Below, piece after piece: positions 55,668-64,000 of a DNA stretch of 64,000 nucleotides (position 1 is the stretch's first letter; each line of letters begins with the position of its first letter). The DNA is from Hypomyces perniciosus (taxonomy: Eukaryota > Ascomycota > Sordariomycetes > Hypocreales > Hypocreaceae), in assembly GCA_008477525.1 (NCBI GenBank), contig SPDT01000001.1:4526001-4590000 (forward strand). The letters run 5' to 3'. Under the pieces are notes generated by a model. The model worked only from the letters and a program-made list of their open reading frames with translations. It did not search any database and was not told where the DNA came from. The position numbers and the translations under genes were made by a program.

Positions 55668-57707
55668 ATGGATGCCCGCAAAGCTCAAATCTATCATTGG
55701 ATACAGACCGGCAAGCATATAATCCGAACGGAATATGAAAAAGCCAGTAGCGATCGAACAGGGACGAAACCAAGCGATGCAGAACAGTCTGAGATTGAGG
55801 CTTCTGATGACAACACGTCTACGGTGTCCTCTACTTCGTCTTCCATGACCGACAAATTCGTTGGTGCTGATCACGACGTCCTGATACCAACAGCGACGGA
55901 GATCGACCGTGTTTTCCAGGAAGGCCGAGAGACCTGGATGCAGTTTGTGAAGTCGGCCGAGTCCCTTCCCCAAAACTCCATCCCGACAGGGCTTAGGGAT
56001 CCCTCCATCATGCTAAAAGATGTTCCTGCTCTTCCGAAAGCTCTGCCTAGAAATGGCGTTCTCATTGGGCAGCCATTGTGGCATATACCCAGCGGCGAAT
56101 ATGACCAAGGTGACAACTGTCAAAGCAAGGATTGGGATCCGGAACATGTCTATGGCGCGCAGAAGCATTATTGGCTCTCGTACCCTACGGCTATTGAATG
56201 CCACTCGTCCTCTAAACCCGACTTCTTTCATTACGGAAGTTCCGCTCCTCCAGATGGACAAAACACTTCGGATCACCCTAGAGCCCTCCTAATCTTGACT
56301 CTGTGCTGGTCGTACATTCTCTCCGCGAGATTTTGGGAACTCCAGCGCAAGACTCCTTCATACTCTGCACACGTCCTGCGGCCAAAGGTGGCGAAAACTG
56401 CCACCTTGAACGGGGATTATTCTAACATCCATCTTGGAGCGTTTGCCTCACGGGACCTGGTCAAGTGGCTATGCGCCATTCTCGCACCACAACCTGGTTG
56501 GTCCGCGCAAGGCGGAGGCTTTGCCCCATGGACAGCTTTCTGCCCTGGAGATGTCCGTTTTGTCATCTCCACTGATGAACCGGTGATCTTTTCTGAGAAT
56601 GAACAAGCACCAGGCTCAGATCGGGCCGCAGAGCTTCTCATAGAGCTTTGTAGCTTGTATGGACTCGGTCCTACTGAACGCAAGAGCAAAAAGTCCGAAT
56701 TCTTGGCACCTTATACCGCCGCATTCTTGGCAGCGCTTGCGCTTCCATTCTATCGTTATATTGATTTGCAGCCACAATTCCCTCCACCCTCACTTAGAAG
56801 ACGCAGAATCCGCAGTGCTGCACTTGACCCTATTCGCCAATACGTCTCTGATCTTCCATATTACATGACATTGAGTATGCACCCGCGGTCTGTTGGGTCT
56901 GTTATTTGGAGTATATTCTGGCAGCCGGAAGTCCAATGCAATCTTGTTAGCCCGTGGCTGACTTCTGTTCTAAGCGTGTTGAAGCCCATCATGGATGCAG
57001 GGAGCTTAGACATGATAGCAAAGATCTTCGCATTTCGTCGTCCTCGCGTTGCTCTATGGTGGCAGGGCATTCTCATTTGTGGAAACCGCGATATTCTCGA
57101 CTTAATTTCTCGCTACTTAGAGACACTTAATGAGCGTTATGGATATGGGTCGATGGGATTTTCAGATATTGCTGTGTCTGTATGGACTGGGTCGCCTCAG
57201 AGCTTCCTAGACGAGGAAACGTCGCAGACATATCCAAAGTTGAAGGAAATGGTGTCAAGGGCCGACCTTCTTAGGCATCGCTACAATTTACGCCTGCAAG
57301 ATACAGCATCCTTTCCTCCATCCTGGAAACCTTTTGGGTTTGTCTCCAAGGATGCAGTAGAAGTTGATATTTGGCCATGGCTTGAATACGGCCACGCAAG
57401 AAAATACGTCCATTGGGTTTGGTGGATCAAGAAAGAGCGAGGCGGTCATTGTCCTGATATTCAACACGGGTTCCGGAAAGATACTGGAAGGTTCACTTCC
57501 GATGTCCCTGACCGTTTGGATATCATACAAGCGGATAAACCTGTGAAATACAATGATGCTATTAAGTCGGGGCCATCGCGGGAATCTACTCTTCGGATGC
57601 TAAGCTACTGTATGGAGGATGTGAGTGGAGATCGAGACACTGATATATTAGTTGTTCCAGGTGCTACGGTGCACCCATGGCTAAAAGGCTGGAGGGGCCT
57701 TGAATGA
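55668..57707 (+). CDS. Large unknown fungal protein (679 residues)
   Basis: The uninterrupted single-exon frame begins MDARKAQIYHWIQTGKHIIR. A Ser/Thr-rich linker precedes a conserved-looking region: LPRNGVLIGQPLWHIPSGEY, HPRALLILTLCWSYILSARF, FCPGDVRFVISTDEPVIF, SDLPYYMTLSMHP, FRRPRVALWWQGILICGN and WPWLEYGHARKYVHWVWW. This pattern is that of a widespread, uncharacterised ascomycete family. No catalytic motif or transmembrane segment is obvious. A fragment of a second copy of its 3' end is at 27829-27960, so the family was once present more than once here. Confidence 0.85.
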   Translation: MDARKAQIYHWIQTGKHIIRTEYEKASSDRTGTKPSDAEQSEIEASDDNTSTVSSTSSSMTDKFVGADHDVLIPTATEIDRVFQEGRETWMQFVKSAESLPQNSIPTGLRDPSIMLKDVPALPKALPRNGVLIGQPLWHIPSGEYDQGDNCQSKDWDPEHVYGAQKHYWLSYPTAIECHSSSKPDFFHYGSSAPPDGQNTSDHPRALLILTLCWSYILSARFWELQRKTPSYSAHVLRPKVAKTATLNGDYSNIHLGAFASRDLVKWLCAILAPQPGWSAQGGGFAPWTAFCPGDVRFVISTDEPVIFSENEQAPGSDRAAELLIELCSLYGLGPTERKSKKSEFLAPYTAAFLAALALPFYRYIDLQPQFPPPSLRRRRIRSAALDPIRQYVSDLPYYMTLSMHPRSVGSVIWSIFWQPEVQCNLVSPWLTSVLSVLKPIMDAGSLDMIAKIFAFRRPRVALWWQGILICGNRDILDLISRYLETLNERYGYGSMGFSDIAVSVWTGSPQSFLDEETSQTYPKLKEMVSRADLLRHRYNLRLQDTASFPPSWKPFGFVSKDAVEVDIWPWLEYGHARKYVHWVWWIKKERGGHCPDIQHGFRKDTGRFTSDVPDRLDIIQADKPVKYNDAIKSGPSRESTLRMLSYCMEDVSGDRDTDILVVPGATVHPWLKGWRGLE

Positions 57708-58225
57708 TTATAGGAGCTTGCCTAAAAAAGCTGTCGCATTTATAGACTCGATGTAGCTTTTGAGTGCCTTAACCCATAGATCCTTTCCCTTTCCAGGCAT
57801 TTTATGCTTTCACCTTGCTCCGTACATTTACTTGAAACTTGGGGCTGCGCATGCATTTTAGGGTGGCGCCGGGACGCGCAGGCTCCTAGGCAAAGCCACA
57901 GACAGCCACAGCCACAGACAAAGTTGAAATGCCAATCGAACCCCAGATCTATAGAGGTTCAGAACTTCCCACGAGCTGGGGGGTAGAGTAAGTCGGACTG
58001 TATCACCTAAACCCCCTTCGTTTGGAAGGTCTGGGAATACTGTGGGATCATCGTATGTCCGGAAATGCTGCAACGACCAAAACGGCCGAGCTATTGCAAC
58101 GTGTTCGATAACACTCAGTTCAGGAAACCCCTCATCTTGGCTGTAATAACTTTGTTTTGGAGGGGTCAAATCTCCAACGCCACATACATCCAAGATCACC
58201 ATCAGGCACAGATACAGCAACAATT
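57708..58225. other. Intergenic, nothing recognised
   Basis: This is the 3' flank of the large gene and the promoter region of the next one. No repeat was noticed. Confidence 0.4.
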
Positions 58226-59016
58226 ATGGAGTCAGAGAGGTTCTCGCTGGATATTGCAAAGAAGTTGCTCGATGAGGAGGGCTTCGTTCGTTTGGAAGAT
58301 CCGGCGGCAGGCGAAGATGTCTTAAGCATGGAGAGGAAGGGCTTCCCTTTTTGGACAGAAGACGGTCTGGACTTTTGCATCAAACACGTCCTTTGTGAAG
58401 CAGTAAGTAAGGTTACATATCCTACGGTATCTATCTAAAGCTTTGCAGCGTATTCGATCTATCCTCAAATCTTGGTTTGGTAAGAGGTGCGTCCTGGTAC
58501 ACTGGTTAAGGTACAAAGCACAGCCAGGCCACGTCATCTGCTTTAGGGGCGGTGGTCCAAAAGCTGGTCGGCGCCGGCTGATGGTTCACCTTTTGGCCAG
58601 GGGATCGCAAGTTGAGTACTGGGGTTGTTCGCACGTACACGAGTTGCCCACAGTAAAAACTGAATATCTCTTCTATGAGATACCTCGACCGTCACTTGAT
58701 CAAGCAGGGTTAAAGAGTACGGATGTTGAATTCGAGCACAGCGAATTGTAAGTTACCGTTCTTTATTGCGATAGCATGCTCTCACACATCTTGTAGAGTG
58801 GTATTGGATGCCCGACTTAGCTTCGAACTCAAGCAAGGGTATGCAATCGCTTTCGTGTTCGCGACGGAAGATGTAGTTGGCAAATGGCCACCAATGTTCC
58901 TTCCGAATCTCCTGCCATTGAAACAGAAGGTCCACGATGAAATGGAAACTCTAGATATCGGGGTGAACTTTGCATTTGGGGACCCTGCTGTAAAGACAAG
59001 CCAACAAATTAAATAG
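58226..59016 (+). CDS. Small spliced protein of unknown function
   Basis: Exons 58226-58402, 58449-58747 and 58797-59016 keep frame over introns of 46 and 49 bases, both with GTAAGT donors, giving 231 residues. The text reads MESERFSLDIAKKLLDEEGF, then PGHVICFRGGGPKAGRRRLM, VEYWGCSHVHELPTV and KQGYAIAFVFATEDVVGKWP. The His-containing middle could form a beta-rich fold, but no family is recognised. An upstream in-frame ATG at 58157 would add 23 residues. Confidence 0.65.
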
Positions 59017-59124
59017 GTTGGCAAGGGCAGGCAATGCGTGACAAAGCATAACAACTATAATGGATTTGAAGATAATCACGTGAACTAGGCGAGTATAAAG
59101 CTATCATGTCTACTCTAGGTGCAT

Positions 59125-60096
59125 CTACATGCCAATCCCTCGCGCCGAATCCACGCTTGCAGCCATCATTGAGGTGGGATATCGGGGAAAGTTCAAATGA
59201 AGAAAGAGTGGAGCATCGTATATGTCATTGCCACCCTGAGCTGGCATAAGCACTTCCATACTTGGCTGAGACTGTGCTGGACCATCGGCAAAGTTCACTG
59301 GCATGGTAATGTCAGGGAGCGCCATCAACACCGTATCCGACTCAGCTGGGGGGAGGACCGGTGTTATTTGTGAGATATTGGCTGAGTCAAGGCCCTCAAG
59401 AGGATTAACACCGTCGGTGGGATGATGAGAGTTGTCCGGCATAACACCAACTCCACCCAGCTGGAGATCGTAACGCCTAGTATCTGAGTCCATAGCTGCC
59501 TCCTCCCACGTTCTTTTCTTACCCTTTTGCAGAAGTGCCTTTAGTTGCTTGTCCGCTAGTTTCCGCAACTCATCACATATCTGGTTGGTATATCTCCTCT
59601 TCGTTTCGCTCGCATCATTGTGCTCCCTTGCATGTCTGATGTACTCGCTCGTACGCCTGAAAACTTTAAAGCAGTACACGCACACTTCCTCACATATGAC
59701 ATCTATATGTAGGATGTTAATAAAAATCCGTGTATAGAGAGAAATGGGGAGAATTTACGCTGTCGGAAATGCACCCGAAGCTGCTGCCCTCTTCCAAATG
59801 GTGTGGTTCGGATACACCCTTCGTAGGGACAGCTTAGGTTTTTGCTTATTGTGTCCAGCTCATCATCTTCGTTGCCCAAACCACCCTCATCGCAGTCAGC
59901 ATTCGCATGGGCCCGGCACTTTTCGAGTTCGATAGACAGGTAAGCCTTTCGAGACTGAAGGAAGGTTAGATCCGTCGTTGCAAAGTCGTGGGTCACTGAC
60001 TTGGTACTCGTCGAAATGGGATTGTAGCTGATCTTGCGATGAAAAATAGGCACAACAAAAGTTACATTCCCACTGCTGATAGATTCTGTGTGACAT
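59125..60096 (-). CDS. C2H2 zinc-finger protein
   Basis: Exons 60096-60001, 59954-59759 and 59702-59125 join in frame over introns of 46 and 56 bases. The second splice creates HFRQH, which completes a classical finger C-x4-C-x14-H-x3-H (CPYEGC and HFRQH). The next finger follows at once: CVYCFKVFRRTSEYIRHARE H. A less regular CNFC finger is in exon 1. The C-terminal part is acidic and Pro-rich, like an activation or interaction region. DNA binding in the nucleus is inferred. An ATG 18 bases upstream (60114) is an alternative start. Confidence 0.75.
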
Positions 60097-60819
60097 TTTA
60101 CTATTAATTACCAAGGGGGAGATTATGAATGAGCAAAGGAAAGCAAGAGCAGGAATGCATATCTATCTATATATTGATTACGATGGAGTGTATCGGGTTC
60201 GTTTTGCTTCATCGGCATTTTGGTTAATCCGTCTTCTCCAAAAGTTGATGAGGGGTTGTAGTCATTCAGTGTTTGCCAATGCAGCTAGGAGGTGCACATG
60301 ATACGTGTTGACAACATTTCAATACCCCAGTTCCATGACGTCGGGCGTTTAGGCTGCCAACACCCGCCCAAGCACGCAATTTTCACCTATACGATATACA
60401 TTAATCTGAATTCATTCCTGCCATTGTCCCCGTCATACTAAAGATGCCTTGCGAAACTTGCCAGGGTGAAGGCATCGAGGGGATGAAATGCCCAACTTGT
60501 GGCCATGCAGCTCGGGGTCCGATTGTATCCAGCAAAAGTTGAGCATAATCTGGTCAGTACATAATGAGCCATGGCTCAGATATCTTCACGATCTCGTCAA
60601 TTAACTATATTGCAGTTGAAATAAAGGTCGATGGTATGTTTAACGGGTGATGTCTTTACCAGCCTTCGTCGCCTATATAGAAGTTAGAAGAAAGACATGG
60701 GCGTGCTGGGGAAATGTAGTTCTGAGATTGTACATATTGTTAGGTTTATGCATATTGCTAGGCGCTGTCAGTGAGATTCTCCAACACAGTTTATTATCTT
60801 GGATGTGACGCGGGATACA
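60097..60819. other. Intergenic, nothing recognised
   Basis: A short Cys-rich frame near 60444 (MPCETCQGEG, KCPTCGH-like) on the plus strand suggests a tiny zinc-binding peptide but stops after about 30 codons. Confidence 0.35.
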
Positions 60820-61023
60820 ACAAGTAACTCCTGTTTGGTACCACAAGAGTTCTCAACTTCGCAGCTGTAGGATGCTGTGAGTATGTGTGATTACTCAAAT
60901 AATTTGGGAATATGGTTATACGGTGAGCTTTATTGGTTGATAATCATATCGCAAACACAGGACATCAGTAAAACCTCCTTGGCCATCATTATGGCCTAGC
61001 ACGATAGATATTAGTGTGGGCTC

Positions 61024-61876
61024 TCATCCGGTAGAAATCTCTGACCAACATCGTTGAAGATCCTCTATCATAATCTGAGAGCAGTTTGTCAATGAGGTGG
61101 TAATAAACTGGCTGCTACTTAACTGGCAGTTTGGTATCCAGCCAACCGTATAGCGGCAGAGTCCTCGACTATCTAAAAGCGTAATTGATTTGCTATCATT
61201 TCTCGCAGTAAATACTCTTCTATCATATTGCTGGCAAAAGCGTACAGCATAGCCCGCTTGGCTCTCGCTAGCTGCTATCCAATCTCTGCGCTGGTGGCAA
61301 TTCAACCCCTGGAATACCCTTGGTGATCCTATCGAATCACTGCATGCGTTAGTGAGGGATGATGAGGACTTATCTAGTGGTCCTGTCGTGTCACCCTCGG
61401 TTGTAAATGTTAGAGTGGGAGGTACTGTCGTGGGCTGCTCTGGAAATAAAGAACTCAGCGTAGTCATTCGTGTAGCCTCACGCTGGGCAGTCGTTGAAGC
61501 GTGGGAAATGCTGATGGATGATGAGTTGGCTACTGTGAAATGTGACGGTGCTATGTGTTCTTTGGTGATTGTTGGGCAGCCTTGAGTCCTGTTCAGCCGC
61601 AGTTCAAGGATGGTGTTGCCGGCGATTGTTACGTATCCAGGTCGCCGGTGACGCGGCAGGACTAAATGGCACGGTGTATGACTCGCCAGCCTGAACAAAA
61701 TTGGCTGTGAGTCCTGTCAAATCTAGAATAGGCTGATATCCAGCAAGGCCAAGCTTGTCGATAGCATCTAACATAGTATCTCCACAAGCGACTTTCCAGA
61801 GGCCCAGGCTAGCATTAGCAACAGCACGATGTGCCCCTGCCAGTCCAATGTAAGCCACGACATGTAATGGCCGCAT
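61024..61876 (-). pseudogene. Secreted LysM-like protein, copy 2, frameshifted
   Basis: It starts MRPLHVVAYIGLAGAHRAVA (signal peptide) with the LysM-like module LWKVACGDTMLDAIDKLGLA and VQAGESYTVPF. Compared with copy 1 it has four extra bases near 61630, which shift the frame after TWI. From 61620 on, the other frame continues ILELRLNRTQGCPT and is open through a Cys-rich C-terminus (FCQQYDRRVF, CRYTVGWIPNC, TNCSQ) that copy 1 loses. So each copy is broken at a different place. Confidence 0.6.
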
Positions 61877-62208
61877 GATGTTGAAGGTGGCTTAATGACA
61901 ACACTAGTCCTCCTTATGTAACGAGTTAAGAAGCTGGCCGGAGATGCATAACCGGCCGAAGCCGCGTTGGTTATGACGAACGTTATGTATGGTTGGGAAA
62001 TTTTAGTAACAGAGGACTCTGTCGTGCTGCGGTTCTTGTCCTGTTCAAAGGACAGAGCCACTTTTGGACCATGACACTTTGAGGTTGGCTGGACAAAAAC
62101 TAATGACAGAGACGGGTTACAAGCAAAGTGTGCACCATATACATAATGCAGATAATTCTCAAAACTTAGCAGAGAGGGTCTGCCGAGACAGAAGCTAGCA
62201 GAACTCAC

Positions 62209-62724
62209 ATGGCGACTCTAGGATATTCCAGAGAAACCCCGCACCCGCAGCCTCTCGCTGTCCAATGGATTATAGCCATTTGCCAAGAGTATGAGAACTC
62301 AGAGCAGCACTTGCGATCCCTCGTGGATTTAAGAAACAAGGAGATCAACCACCTAAAGCAGCAGGTACAGGAAGCCGATCGCCGATTGAAGGACGAAGCT
62401 TCTTACCTCTGCATGCAACAAGACCTGATCACTTCTCTAAGAGGCGATCTAGCTAATTGTGAAGGGGCAGCGGCAGAGGTTGGCCGGGTCGAGGGCATGA
62501 ATCAAACACCCCGGCTTCGACCCAATCAATCATTAGATGATACAGAACCTCCTGAGTTTGCTCTTTTATCGGCGTTGTCAGATACATATTCTACCAACGC
62601 CTTGCAGGTGACGAGAAGTGGAGTCAATGAGGAAACGAGAAACATAGACAGTCAGGATATGAAGGACGAGGACGGACAGATTTGCGACTCCTGCTTATTG
62701 TGTATGGAAGCAAGAGCTGAATAG
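62209..62724 (+). CDS. Coiled-coil protein, copy 2
   Basis: The intact 171-residue frame is closely similar to 35201-35737, starting MATLGYSRETPHPQPLAVQW with the same central coiled coil and C-terminal ICDSCLLCMEARAE. Both copies stay open while neighbours in each segment are damaged, which hints that the protein is still in use. Confidence 0.7.
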   Translation: MATLGYSRETPHPQPLAVQWIIAICQEYENSEQHLRSLVDLRNKEINHLKQQVQEADRRLKDEASYLCMQQDLITSLRGDLANCEGAAAEVGRVEGMNQTPRLRPNQSLDDTEPPEFALLSALSDTYSTNALQVTRSGVNEETRNIDSQDMKDEDGQICDSCLLCMEARAE

Positions 62725-63047
62725 ATTACACTAAGTCGATGTGGCTACGGGAGTCTTGACTTTGTCTACTTGTCATAAGATCCGCCTGGCTACGTGTTTC
62801 GTTTAGTGTAATAGTAATTGAAGACGGCACGGAATTGTGACTCTATCTTGAAATGTGGCTTGACTGGTCCATGCCCACAGCTGGTCCAAGTCTTGGCAGT
62901 TGACAAGTATAAGTAGCAACTAACGCCTATCAATGTTCAATTTATCAAGATACTTCTTCGTCTCCCCCAAGTCGTCATCCGAGCCGATATAGAGATTCCT
63001 GCTAGGGTAATACCGATGCGAGGTACTCTTGCTGTCGCGCATTCATC

Positions 63048-63891
63048 ATGAGCTCCCTGTCAAAAACGCGGAAGCGGTCCGCCAACCGATATGCCCGCTG
63101 CCCGTTTAGGGTAAGAATGCTCGCTAACTCGGTAATTAAAAGGAGGAAACTCGATATTTGTCGAGCAAGAAACAGTGTTTGTTTCCAAGTCTGGCCATTC
63201 GCTTCAAATAGCCATGTTAAGCAACACAACATAAGGGACTTGGCTTATAATGTGGTTGCGTATGGTAGGAATCGTGTGGAATGGAAGGCGATAAAACTTT
63301 ATAAAAAATTCGTCCGTGAGTACGCCCGCCGAATAAAAGAGGAGAAAAAAACAGTTGTGGATACCACAGCTTCTTATAGAAAGTGCTAATATTATCTACA
63401 GTGAATGGCCATAAATACTTTGTTGGAGATTTCGTTTACGTTAGAAATGGAGTGTCAACAATTGAGCGACATCAAACAGCAACTGATAGACAGGACACGC
63501 CTCCTGCTATCCGATTTGACTGCTGGGTTGCTCGTATCGCGGAAATCAGAGCATCAGATAGGCATCATGTCCATGTTCTGGTGTTCTGGATGTATTGGCC
63601 GGATGAGCTACCCCGCGGCGCAATTGGTGGGGGAAAAGGGAGATCTGGTCATCGGGAACATTATCATAAACACGAACTCATAGCGTCTAACCACTGTAAG
63701 TTCCCTACCTCTATACTTATCCGTCCCTTTCGTTGATTAATGACCGAGTGCCAGTGGATGTAATCAATGCTATTAGCGTCATTGGCCATGTTCTTGTCGA
63801 TCAAAGGACAGAATCTAGTGAAGAGTGCAACAGTGGCTTGTTCTGGCGACGCGCGCTCGATTGTCGAACGTCAAAGCTTTTGTCTCACTGA
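63048..63891 (+). CDS. BAH-domain protein, copy 2
   Basis: Exons 63048-63315, 63402-63695 and 63755-63891 join in frame (introns 86 and 59 bases, donors GTGAGT and GTAAGT). A BAH domain is formed across them: HKYFVGDFVYVRNG, AIRFDCWVARIAEIRASD, VHVLVFWMYWPDELP, YHKHELIASNH, then LDVINAISVIGHVLVDQR and LFWRRALDC. Fungal relatives often carry a PHD finger after it; none is seen before the stop at 63891. An additional intron from GTAAGA at about 63111 is possible. BAH domains recognise nucleosomes or chromatin partners, so a nuclear role is inferred. Confidence 0.7.
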
Positions 63892-64000
63892 AGCAAAAGA
63901 TGAGTGCACGACTGAGATAACAGATTTGGGGAAGGACGTATCTGTATTAGGCAGTTATCATGTTGCTCAACCTACGCGGGGCAGGGTCAATATTAACACT

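Larger units (their letters stand above)
60820..63930 (+). repeat. 3.2-kb segmental duplication, copy 2
   Basis: Direct copy of 33650-36870, with the same gene order and orientation: LysM-like minus, coiled-coil plus, BAH plus. The homology continues close to the window end. Confidence 0.9.

Noticed and set aside
1..64000. Giant mobile element of the Starship type bounded by the two duplicated segments
   Set aside because: No DUF3435-type tyrosine recombinase gene was recognised in the window and no terminal target site could be defined; kept only as a question under the duplication finding.

Overview
The window is nuclear DNA of a filamentous ascomycete, most likely a Eurotiomycete of the Aspergillus/Penicillium type. 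Genes carry short GT..AG introns of about 45-100 bases with fungal donors such as GTAAGT. Recognisable products belong to fungal families: HNH_2 nuclease, Est1-like protein, Zn2Cys6 factor fragments, F-box, RING, BAH, C2H2, LysM-like. Retroelements are a Tad/I-like LINE and a solo LTR. Coding density is low, many genes are broken, and several repeat families recur, so this looks like an accessory, fast-evolving, possibly subtelomeric region. Many gene models below were rebuilt by hand by joining exons at splice sites that keep frame; domain names rest on motif recognition and no search was run.

Layout. 0.7-1.8 kb: broken HNH nuclease. 4.3-5.2 kb: two small inverted-repeat elements. 5.5-9.6 kb: 5'-truncated, frameshifted LINE on the minus strand. 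10-12 kb: repeat debris. 12.1-14.0 kb: acidic nuclear-type protein and a Myb/SANT-like protein. 15.1-15.5 kb: MITE. 18.4-19.8 kb: glycosyltransferase-like type II membrane protein. 21.0-23.4 kb: Est1-like protein with an N-terminal zinc finger. 26.2-27.3 kb: Zn2Cys6 factor relic. 27.6-29.6 kb: mosaic of gene ends and a PD-(D/E)XK-like gene. 30.1-33.0 kb: two convergent unknown genes and a RING-H2 protein with SUMO-interacting motifs. 33.65-36.87 kb: first copy of a three-gene segment (LysM-like, coiled coil, BAH). 37-45 kb: transcription factor fragment, bZIP-like, two paralogues of an unknown family, F-box gene, membrane protein, and repeats with a conserved 21-base palindrome. 45.2-45.6 kb: 18-base minisatellite beside a cyclin fragment. 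47-54 kb: coiled-coil protein, five-exon small gene, MADS-like gene, pseudokinase, zinc protein. 54.49-54.86 kb: solo LTR with target duplication. 55.7-60.1 kb: 679-residue unknown protein, small spliced gene, C2H2 gene. 60.82-63.93 kb: second copy of the three-gene segment.

There is no metabolic cluster. Most genes suggest nucleic-acid or chromatin functions (HNH, PD-(D/E)XK, Est1, BAH, SUMO/ubiquitin, several transcription-factor types). The most noteworthy structures are the direct 3.2-kb duplication about 27 kb apart, the sharing of one C-terminal tail by two otherwise unrelated proteins, and the candidate SUMO-targeted ubiquitin ligase.
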